Source: Amphiplicatus sp046296195 (GTDB taxonomy: Bacteria > Pseudomonadota > Alphaproteobacteria > Caulobacterales > Parvularculaceae). From it: a DNA stretch of 12,277 bases. Shown here in pieces: positions 5,968-12,277 of the stretch. The stretch is taken from positions 1-12,277 of the forward strand of contig JBKBLR010000052.1 in NCBI GenBank assembly GCA_046296195.1, read 5' to 3'. A model generated the notes under the pieces. The model saw nothing but the letters and a program-made list of their open reading frames with translations, ran no database searches and had not been told where the DNA came from. Both the position numbers and the translations under genes were made by a program. Positions within the stretch are counted from its first letter, which is position 1. The number at the start of each line of letters is the position of its first letter.

Positions 5968-6638
5968 GCCGCGGCCGCTTCGGCGCCGAGCCGGTTGATC
6001 AGGAACTGGGCGTCGCGGCAGTAAGCGCTCGCGGCGCGGTCGGCGCGCTTCAAGGCGACGTCAAGCTCGTCGAGCGCGGCGTTGATTTCCTCAAACGTCT
6101 CGAAGGCGTCGCGCGGCGGCGTGATGTTGAGCCCCTTCGGCGAGGCGTCGAGGCGGAACGGCGAAACCGAATAATGCGCCTTTCCGCCGAGCTTGACGTC
6201 GATCTGCTTCGGATTTTTCCCGATCAACGTCGCCGCCCGGTCGTCGATCGAGTCGATCGTCGAATTGATACGCAGACGCAGCTCGTCGAAGCTTTCGGCG
6301 AGCAGGGCGCGAGCGCCGGCTTCTTCCGCTTCATGAGCCGACAGCACGACCTCATAGGCCTGCTCTATGATCTCGCGAATGCGGTCGATGGTGTAAAGGG
6401 CGGACTCGATGGCGACGAGCGCATCCTTGATGTTGTCGTCGCTTTGCGCCGCTGCGGTTTCCGTAGGCTCGCGCCCGCCGGTGCGGCGCAAGGCGCGGTC
6501 AAGGCCGGCTGCCACGTCCATCGCCGGCAGATCGTCGATTTCCGCCGCCGCCGGCCGAAATCCGAACAATCCCGAGAGCCCGCGCTTATGCCGCTCTTTT
6601 GCTCCGTCCCCGGACGGCTTCTCTGACTGAGACGCCAC
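5964..6638 (-). CDS. uncharacterised helical protein with flagellin-core-like pattern
   Basis: The 224-residue product has no name I can assign. Residues 1-65 are polar and low in order (SEKPSGDGAKERHKRG, then Ala/Asp-rich). Residues 66-135 form a long heptad-like helical stretch (IKDALVAIESALYTIDRIREIIEQAYEVV then FDELRLRINSTIDSIDD). A short beta-like middle follows (KLGGKAHYSVSPFRL, DASPKGLNI), then a final helix (AFETFEEINAALDELDVALKRAD to FLINRL). This order of helix, FxELRxxI, beta insert, GLxI and closing helix resembles the D1 core of alphaproteobacterial flagellins, but the N-terminal D0 helix and polymer-forming ends are missing. No signal peptide or membrane segment is seen. The start is GTG at 6638, with GGGAG about 9 nt before it. 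Its stop shares bases with the queE stop. The similarity is by eye only and function is unknown. Confidence 0.78.
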   Translation of the reverse strand: MASQSEKPSGDGAKERHKRGLSGLFGFRPAAAEIDDLPAMDVAAGLDRALRRTGGREPTETAAAQSDDNIKDALVAIESALYTIDRIREIIEQAYEVVLSAHEAEEAGARALLAESFDELRLRINSTIDSIDDRAATLIGKNPKQIDVKLGGKAHYSVSPFRLDASPKGLNITPPRDAFETFEEINAALDELDVALKRADRAASAYCRDAQFLINRLGAEAAAA

Positions 6639-6741
6639 GACTCAACGCTCCCGCACTTCCCCCGCCCTGCACGACGAGCTCGACGTTAAGGCGCGTTAAT
6701 TGAGAGGGCGTTAAGCGCGGCGATTCAATGCGGCCGCAGGC
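6639..6741. promoter_or_regulatory. gap with three clustered GTTAA boxes upstream of the flagellin-like gene
   Basis: This 103-bp gap lies between the stop of the 695-residue gene and the start of the flagellin-like gene, both on the minus strand. GTTAA occurs at 6685-6689, 6695-6699 and 6710-6714. The first two TTAA cores are 6 bp apart, one short of the TTAA-N7-TTAA typical of the alphaproteobacterial cell-cycle regulator CtrA. A TGCGGCCGCA palindrome lies at 6729-6738. No terminator with a T-run and no convincing -35/-10 pair were found. Confidence 0.3.
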
Positions 6742-8829
6742 TCAGCGCGGGGCTCGCCGAGCGCCTCCGCGACCCTCGACGGCCCAGGCGCCGAGGAGGA
6801 GGACGCCGATCGCCATGAGCCAGAGCCACGGCGGGGCGAGCGGCCGGTCGCTGACGGCCGCGGTCTCGAAGGCGCGCCGCTCGGCAAGGCCCGCCCATCC
6901 GGCGCCGGCCATCGCCGTTCCCGGCCTGACCCGCCGAATGTCCGGAATTGAGACGCCGCCCTCTTGCCTCAGTCGGAAGACGCCCCCGCCCGATGCGGCG
7001 GCCGCCGGGGCCAGTGGACGGCGGTCTGAAACGACGGTCTCGAACTCCGGCGGCGCCGCGAGGCCGATCGCGCCGACCGCGAAAAGCCCGTCCGATCGCG
7101 CCCGGTAAAGCCCGCGGGCCGCGCCCGGAACGCGCGCCGAGTAGAGCCCCGGTTTTTCGGCGACGAGCGGGATGTCGCTTTCAACGCCGTCAGGCGCGAT
7201 GAGCCGCACCGGCGCAGGCTGGTCGCCGATCGTTCGCCGCTCAATGACGAGCCCGCCGGCGTCCTCGCGGAGGATAAGGCTTTCCTCTTCAAGATCGGGC
7301 TCCTTCATCAGCCAGTGAGCGATCCGGCGCAAAAGCTCCGCATGCGGGCCGCCGCCGTCGAAGCCGCGCGCCCAAAGCCAGACATGATCGGACTGCAGTA
7401 GCCCGACGCGGCCTTCCCCGACGCGGTCGAGGATAAGCAGCGCGCGGCCGGCTTGATCCGTCATCAAGGTCGCGCCGGAGCGCACGGCGGACGGAACGAC
7501 CCTCAGCCAGCGGCCCCAGTAATCCTGTTCGGGAAGCGCGGCTGTCACCGGATGGCGCCTGCCCGCGTCGCTGAGGCGCGGCCGGAAGGCCGTCACGACG
7601 GCGGGGCCTGCCGGCGCGGCCGGCAGCACGAAGGCGAAATTGCGCTGTCCGGCGATGCTGTGGTCGCCGGCGAATTCCGGTCCCGAGGCGACGAGAACGG
7701 CGCCGCCGCCTTCGACGTAGCGGGCGAGATTGTCGAAATGGTAGGCGTTGAGGACGCCGCGGTCGGCGAAGCGGTCGAAGATCACGAGGTCGAATCCGCC
7801 GAGCTTCTCTATGAAGAGTTCGTCTTGCGGGAACTCGATCAGGGCAAGCTCGCTTTCGAGGGCGGCGTCGTTCTGCGCTTTTTCGATCGGCCGCAGGATC
7901 GTGAAGTGCACGAGGTCGATCGCGGGATCGGACTTCAAGAGATTGCGCCAGGCGCGCTCGCCCGGATGCGGCTCGCCGGAAATCAAGAGCACGCGCAGGC
8001 GGTCGCGGATGACGGTGATCGGCAGCACGACGATATTGTTGCGCGCCGTCAGCTCGCCCGGCGCCGCCTCGACTTCAAGCTCGATGATCGACCGGCCCGG
8101 CCGGTCGAGAGGCGCAGTGAAGCTGATGTCGGTCCCGATCGGGACGGACTGGCGCAGCACTTCCTCGCCGTCGACGCGCAGCGCGATCATGGCCCCGCCG
8201 GCGCCGTTCCGCGTCTCGCCGTCCGGGCCGAGGTCGTCGACGCGAAAGGCGACATCTGCGCCCTCGCGCACGATGCCGTAGCGCGGCCCTTTCACCAGCG
8301 TGATCTTGCGGTCCGTTTCTCCTCGCCGCCCGGTCAGCAAGATATGGATCGGCGCCGCCCCCTTGAATTTCTCGGCGGCGATCTTGTCGGTGGACTGGCC
8401 GTCGGTGATGAGGAACACGCCGCCGAGCCGCGCGCGCGGATTGTCGTTGACGGCGCGCAGGAGCGCCTCGCCAAGCCGCGTTTCCTCCCCGCCGCCTGTA
8501 TCCATGCGGATGATCTCGACGCCGCCGAGCGCGGCGAGCCGCGCTTCTAGGTCGCTGGCGGCGGCGCGCGCGACCTCCCCGCGGCCGTCAAGCGTCTGGC
8601 TGCCGCTGACGTCGGTGATGATGACGGCGATATCGTCGAGCGGCGTGCGCTCGGCGTGACGGATTTGCGGATCGGCGATGAGCGCAAGCAGAGCGGCGAG
8701 CGCGAGCGCCCTCAGCGCGCCGCTGGCCGGCCGCGCCCCGATCGCGAGCGCCGCGACGATCATGCCGACCGCCCCGAGAAGCATGAGCGCCCAAAACGGG
8801 GCGAGCGGCGCCGCAACGATCCCGCTCAT
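6742..8829 (-). CDS. membrane protein with VWA-like and glutamine-amidotransferase-like domains
   Basis: A 695-residue membrane protein, last of a three-gene block. Two hydrophobic segments (about 9-30 and 37-52) are followed by a von Willebrand A-like domain with the metal-site signature D73-V-S75-G-S77 and a later ITDGQSTD (141-148). After a beta-rich stretch comes a class I glutamine-amidotransferase-like domain (about 277-510: RVLLISGEPHPGERAW, FDLVIFDRF, GGGAVLVASGPEF). It has Ser-Gly rather than the nucleophilic Cys, so it should not be a working amidotransferase. A single membrane segment near 666-684 (WLWLMAIGVLLLGAW) and a basic tail close the protein. The bulk should face the periplasm. 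Its ATG overlaps the stop of the DUF4159 gene by 4 nt. Such proteins accompany MoxR/DUF58/DUF4159 operons. Its molecular function is not established. Confidence 0.88.
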   Translation of the reverse strand: MSGIVAAPLAPFWALMLLGAVGMIVAALAIGARPASGALRALALAALLALIADPQIRHAERTPLDDIAVIITDVSGSQTLDGRGEVARAAASDLEARLAALGGVEIIRMDTGGGEETRLGEALLRAVNDNPRARLGGVFLITDGQSTDKIAAEKFKGAAPIHILLTGRRGETDRKITLVKGPRYGIVREGADVAFRVDDLGPDGETRNGAGGAMIALRVDGEEVLRQSVPIGTDISFTAPLDRPGRSIIELEVEAAPGELTARNNIVVLPITVIRDRLRVLLISGEPHPGERAWRNLLKSDPAIDLVHFTILRPIEKAQNDAALESELALIEFPQDELFIEKLGGFDLVIFDRFADRGVLNAYHFDNLARYVEGGGAVLVASGPEFAGDHSIAGQRNFAFVLPAAPAGPAVVTAFRPRLSDAGRRHPVTAALPEQDYWGRWLRVVPSAVRSGATLMTDQAGRALLILDRVGEGRVGLLQSDHVWLWARGFDGGGPHAELLRRIAHWLMKEPDLEEESLILREDAGGLVIERRTIGDQPAPVRLIAPDGVESDIPLVAEKPGLYSARVPGAARGLYRARSDGLFAVGAIGLAAPPEFETVVSDRRPLAPAAAASGGGVFRLRQEGGVSIPDIRRVRPGTAMAGAGWAGLAERRAFETAAVSDRPLAPPWLWLMAIGVLLLGAWAVEGRGGARRAPR

Positions 8830-11522
8830 TCGCGCCCCAGCCTTTGCAGCAGGATCGGCGTGTGCACCTGGTCGAGCTTGTAATTGCCGGTGAAGGCGAC
8901 CATCGCCATGTTGACGCCGGCGCGCATGGCGACGGCGCGGGCCCGTTCCCCGCCCTGCGTCATCGGAAAGAGGGGGCGCGCGAGCGAATCGCTCGCCCAG
9001 GCGCCCGCCCAGTCGCGCCCGCCGATGATGATCGGCGTGACGGAATCATTGGCGCCTTCCCCCGCCTGCACCCAGACCGGGCCCGCAACCATCCGCCCCG
9101 GCAGATCGGGCAGGAGGTAAAACGACCGCAAAAGCACGTGATCGGCGGGCAGCGGCGTCAGCGGCGAAATGTCGAGGCGGCGCAGCACGGCCTGCAACGC
9201 TTCCCGCTCAGGCGTCATCGCGCCGGCGACGGCGCGTTCGTCGTCGCGGGTGTCGAAAACGAGAAGGCCGCCGAAGCGCATGAAGGTCTCTACGGCGGCG
9301 GCGGCCCGGTCGCTCGGCGGCGCCGCGCCGGCGACGATCGGCCAATAAAGGAACTGGTAGACGGAAAGATCATCCGTCTCCGGATCGACGGCTGCCGGCG
9401 TCTCCGGTTCAAGCGAGGTCCGCCGGACAAGCTCGCGCGTGAGGCTTTGAAGGCCCGCCAGCGCGACGGCGTCGGTTTCAGGATCGCCTGTCTCCACATA
9501 GGCGAGCCGGGTCGCCAGCGCCGCCTCGAGCGTTTTCTGCGCGATCGGCGCGTCAAGAGGCTGGGCCTCGGCCCGCGGCAGAGGCGCCGCAAGCGCCGAC
9601 GCCGCCAGCGCCGCGGCGAACGGCGCCCGCAGCCTTCCTGAAAGAATGAGCGCGACGACGGCGTCAATCGCGAACAGAAGAAGCGCCGCGGCGAGCAACG
9701 GCCCGGCGAGACGTTGCGGCGGCCGGTCGATGAATCCGCGCGTCGCCACGCCGTCCAGCGCCAGCGCTTCAAAACTGTCGCCGTCGCGAAAGGCGTTCAG
9801 CGCGATCGGGGCTTCCGGCGCGCCATAAAATCCCGGCGGGCGCCCCGGCGCGGGTCCCGCCGCGACGTCGACGAGCGTGACGCTCGACGCTGAGCGCGGC
9901 GGGGCCTTGAGCGCGCCATAGCCGTCAAGGACGCGCAGCGGCTGGAAGGAGCGATCTTTCGTCGCTTCGTCCGTCTCCGGTCCGAGCGCGGAAAGAAAAA
10001 TCAGCCGCCGGAGCATCTCGATGAACGTCGACGACAGCGGCAGGTCGGACCATTCGGGCGTCGCCGTGACATGAAAGAGCGCGAGCGCGCCGGCGCCGAT
10101 CCGCCGGCCGGTGACGAGCGGCGTGCCGTCCGCAAGGCTCGACCAGGCGTGAGCGGCGGCGTCGACGCCAGGCTCGGCGAGGATCTGGCGGCGGACGAAG
10201 ACGTCCGCCGGCGGCGTCATGTCGAAAAAGGGGCCGCTCTCGGAGAAGGCGCCGAGACGCTGCGGCGTTTCCCAGGTGAGGGCGCCGCCGAACGCGCGCC
10301 CGCCGCCGCGCAGGGGCGCTGGAAGGAGCGCCGGCTTTCCTTCCGCCGCCGCCTCGGCCAGCGCCGGCCCCGAAAAGCGGATGAGGACGCCGCCGCGGTC
10401 GATCCACTTCGTCAGCGCCTCGGTCTCCCCCACCCGCAGGACGCCGACATTGTCGAGGACGATGGCCGAGACTTCGGCGGCGATCAGCCCTTCAAGGTCG
10501 TCCGTCACGAAGCGGGCGTAAGGCTCGAGCGCCTTCTTGACGTAATGCCGCCCCGAAAGCAGCGGATCAGCGCCCGCCTCGCCCGTCGCGAGGAAGCCGA
10601 CGAGCGCGCGTCGCGAGCGCGCATCGGCGAGCTGCACGGCGCCGGCCGATGCCACGCCTTCAAGCCGCGTTTCGGCGACGTCGTTCTGCAGGGCGAGCGG
10701 CAGGTCGATGCGCGCTTGCGCCTCGGCGGCGCCGGCGGGCAGAACGACCTCGGCGCGGCCGAGTTCGCGCCCGTCGCGGGCGAGCGCGACGGCGGCGCCG
10801 CGCCAGGCGGTCCCGCCGGCGCTTCGAACGGTCAAGGTGAGGCCGGCTGCGTCCGCCGTCGGCGGCGCAAGCGCGAGGCGAGGCGGCGCCTCGTCGAGGC
10901 GCAGCGTCACCTCGCCTCTGGCCCGCAGCGCGTCAAGAAAGGCGGAAGCGCCGTCATGGGCGACGCCATCCGTGTACCAATCAATCTCGGCGCGGGCGAG
11001 ATCAAGCGCGGCGATCTTCTCCCTCGCCCGTCCGTAATCAGGCCGGAACGGAAAGGGGCCTTGCGCGAAGGCCCGCCGAAGTCCGGCGGCGCTGATCGGC
11101 TCGAGCGGCGCCTCGCCGTCGCTTGCGGTGCGAAGAAGGTAAATCTGGCGTCCGGCGCGCGCGGACTGTTCGGCGACGGTCTGCATCTGGCCGACGAGGC
11201 GACGCCAGCCTGGCGCTGCGATCCAGCTGTCGTCGACGACGATGAGCAGCGGCGCCGTCGTCGCAGGCGGCGGCGGCGCGTTGAGGATCGGGCCGGACAA
11301 AGCGAGGATGGTGAGCGCCGCGACGGCGAGCCGCATCAGCAGGACCGGCCAGGGCGTCTTGCTGGGCGTTTCCGGGGTCTTCTGAAGCCGGCGGAGAATT
11401 TCGAACGCCGGAAAGCGGATGCGCGACGGCGCCGGCGGCGTGACGCGCAGCAGGAACCATATCGCCGGCAGCGCGATCAGCGCTGCGAGGATGAGGGGCG
11501 AAGAGAAGCTCAACGGACCCAT
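8826..11522 (-). CDS. BatA N-terminal and DUF4159 domain membrane protein
   Basis: An 898-residue protein with the N-terminal BatA-type double membrane segment (FSSPLILAALIALPAIWFLLR, about 6-26, and VLLMRLAVAALTILALSGP, about 60-78). Next is a von Willebrand A-like region whose metal-site motif is degenerate (IVVDDSW, about 94-100, instead of DxSxS). The long middle part looks like an amidotransferase/VWA-type alpha-beta region. Two further hydrophobic stretches lie at about 605-648, the second followed by PRAEAQ, which looks like a signal-peptidase site. Residues about 673-898 are the DUF4159 domain, with SVYQFLYWP, GGLLVFDTRD, and the closing FTGNYKLDQVHTP. The ATG lies 13 nt after the DUF58 stop, with no strong ribosome site, so coupling is likely. 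Homologues occur next to MoxR ATPases in many alphaproteobacteria; a role in envelope or protein-complex assembly is suspected but unproven. Confidence 0.92.
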   Translation of the reverse strand: MGPLSFSSPLILAALIALPAIWFLLRVTPPAPSRIRFPAFEILRRLQKTPETPSKTPWPVLLMRLAVAALTILALSGPILNAPPPPATTAPLLIVVDDSWIAAPGWRRLVGQMQTVAEQSARAGRQIYLLRTASDGEAPLEPISAAGLRRAFAQGPFPFRPDYGRAREKIAALDLARAEIDWYTDGVAHDGASAFLDALRARGEVTLRLDEAPPRLALAPPTADAAGLTLTVRSAGGTAWRGAAVALARDGRELGRAEVVLPAGAAEAQARIDLPLALQNDVAETRLEGVASAGAVQLADARSRRALVGFLATGEAGADPLLSGRHYVKKALEPYARFVTDDLEGLIAAEVSAIVLDNVGVLRVGETEALTKWIDRGGVLIRFSGPALAEAAAEGKPALLPAPLRGGGRAFGGALTWETPQRLGAFSESGPFFDMTPPADVFVRRQILAEPGVDAAAHAWSSLADGTPLVTGRRIGAGALALFHVTATPEWSDLPLSSTFIEMLRRLIFLSALGPETDEATKDRSFQPLRVLDGYGALKAPPRSASSVTLVDVAAGPAPGRPPGFYGAPEAPIALNAFRDGDSFEALALDGVATRGFIDRPPQRLAGPLLAAALLLFAIDAVVALILSGRLRAPFAAALAASALAAPLPRAEAQPLDAPIAQKTLEAALATRLAYVETGDPETDAVALAGLQSLTRELVRRTSLEPETPAAVDPETDDLSVYQFLYWPIVAGAAPPSDRAAAAVETFMRFGGLLVFDTRDDERAVAGAMTPEREALQAVLRRLDISPLTPLPADHVLLRSFYLLPDLPGRMVAGPVWVQAGEGANDSVTPIIIGGRDWAGAWASDSLARPLFPMTQGGERARAVAMRAGVNMAMVAFTGNYKLDQVHTPILLQRLGRE

Positions 11523-11535
11523 GACGCCGCCGAAA

Positions 11536-12277
11536 TCATCGCGCGCCCCGCGGATTGAGCGCCGAATAAAGAGACAACAGGGCCGGCGCCGGCGGGGCGT
11601 CGGTGCGATGGCGGATGAGCGGCCAGCCGAGGCCGGCGGCGAGCTGCGCCACCGCGCCGCGATGCTCGGCGAAGGCGCGTCGGTAATCCTCGGCGAGGCG
11701 GGCAGCGTCGCCGACCCTCAACCGCGCCGGCGATTCAAGATCTTCGAACTCGGCGCGGCCGCCGAACGGAAAAGTCTCCTCCGCGGGATCGTTGATCTCG
11801 ACCATCACCCCGCCGGCGCCGAGCGCGGCGGCGCGCGCTGCAGCAGCCGTGAGCGCCGGCGGCTCACAAAGAAAATCGCTGAAATAGACGACCCTGCTGA
11901 AAGGCCTGATCGGCGCATCGGGCGGAACCGAGGCGGCGTCGTCAAAGCCGCTCAAGCCGAGCGTTTCGAACAGTCGCTCGCCGGCGCGCCGCCCCTGAAA
12001 GAGGCGCGGCGGCGGCCCCATCCAGCCGATGCGCTCGCCGCCGTCAGCGAGAAGGAGCGCAAGCGCGGTCGCAAATACATCGGCGCGCTGACGCTTCGTC
12101 GGCAGTCCGTCGCGGGAGGCGTAATCGAGGGAGCGCGACGGGTCGCGCCAGATCCACACCGTCGCCGCCGCCTCCCATTCATTCTGCCGGACATACAGCC
12201 TGTCCGATGTTCTCGCCGATTGGCGCCAGTCGATCGCCGCCGCCGGATCGCCGAAGGCGTAGGGCCGGTGCTGCCAG
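11536..12277 (-). CDS. DUF58 domain-containing protein, N-terminal part beyond the window
   Basis: The frame stays open to the right edge and 246 codons are visible. The segment starts at the DUF58 core: YAFGDPAAAIDWRQSART followed by LYVRQNEWEAA, matching the family pattern Y-x-x-GD-x-x-x-x-IDWR-x-SAR and Q-x-E-x-E. Shortly after comes IWRDPSRSLDY, a D-x-S-x-S metal-site motif of VWA type. The remainder holds the alpha-beta sheet (RVVYFSDFL, GGVMVEINDPAEETFPFGG) and ends with LLSLYSALNPRGAR. An internal GTG at 12159 is not the start; translation must begin outside the window. DUF58 proteins normally follow a MoxR AAA+ ATPase and may be its partner or substrate. The stop lies 13 nt before the DUF4159 gene, so both are in one operon. 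Confidence 0.93.
   Translation of the reverse strand, partial: WQHRPYAFGDPAAAIDWRQSARTSDRLYVRQNEWEAAATVWIWRDPSRSLDYASRDGLPTKRQRADVFATALALLLADGGERIGWMGPPPRLFQGRRAGERLFETLGLSGFDDAASVPPDAPIRPFSRVVYFSDFLCEPPALTAAAARAAALGAGGVMVEINDPAEETFPFGGRAEFEDLESPARLRVGDAARLAEDYRRAFAEHRGAVAQLAAGLGWPLIRHRTDAPPAPALLSLYSALNPRGAR

Noticed and set aside
6729..6738. TGCGGCCGCA palindrome as a terminator
   Set aside because: The palindrome has no loop and no T-run follows on either strand; such GC palindromes arise easily in this composition.
7453..8550. Long plus-strand open frame (365 codons) opposite the 695-residue gene
   Set aside because: Low-complexity charged sequence without domain features, fully antisense to a gene with clear VWA and membrane motifs.
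10071..11558. Long plus-strand open frame (495 codons) opposite the DUF4159 gene
   Set aside because: Its product is rich in Arg/Gly/Ala with no family motif, and it mirrors the coding strand of a well-supported gene; an open antisense frame is expected at this GC bias.

Overview
The window is GC-rich, densely coded and strongly biased to G/C at third codon positions. It looks like chromosome of an alphaproteobacterium. The gene families would suit Hyphomicrobiales (Beijerinckiaceae/Methylocystaceae-like), but that finer placement is an inference from style and gene order, not a phylogenetic result. No rRNA, tRNA, CRISPR array or insertion sequence was seen, and no gene-free stretch exceeds about 150 bases.

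Layout. (1) 1-1132, minus strand: a maleylacetoacetate isomerase-type zeta glutathione transferase, translationally coupled to a gamma-carbonic-anhydrase-family protein that runs off the left edge. (2) 1234-1557, plus: a 107-residue protein resembling a short piece of VapE-type phage/plasmid replication proteins. (3) 1564-4075, plus: a promoter with a perfect 9+9 bp inverted repeat, then 4-hydroxyphenylpyruvate dioxygenase, a MarR-family regulator and a lipoprotein alpha/beta hydrolase, tightly packed as an operon. With the isomerase this makes a partial tyrosine-catabolism locus; homogentisate dioxygenase and fumarylacetoacetase are not in view. (4) 4224-4559, minus: cutA, divergent from (5) queC-queE, 4625-5967 plus, two enzymes of the 7-deazaguanine (preQ0/queuosine) pathway. 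The short cutA/queC intergenic region holds a perfect 7-bp inverted repeat. (6) 5964-6638, minus: an unassigned 224-residue protein whose helical parts resemble a flagellin core; its stop codon overlaps that of queE. (7) 6742-12277, minus: three genes read from the right edge inward, a DUF58 protein (cut by the edge), an 898-residue BatA-N/DUF4159 membrane protein, and a 695-residue membrane protein with a von Willebrand A-like and a glutamine-amidotransferase-like domain. This is the usual company of a MoxR AAA+ ATPase, which would be expected just beyond the right edge.

How it works together. The dioxygenase makes homogentisate from 4-hydroxyphenylpyruvate, and the isomerase acts two steps later. 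The MarR protein very probably represses its own operon through the inverted repeat over the -10 region. QueC and QueE are adjacent in function: QueE makes 7-carboxy-7-deazaguanine and QueC converts it to preQ0. The three-gene right-hand block looks like a membrane-anchored, metal-site (MIDAS) protein complex whose role in this group of bacteria is still poorly defined. It and the flagellin-like protein are the least understood parts of the window. Nothing here amounts to clear proof of a new defence or mobile system.
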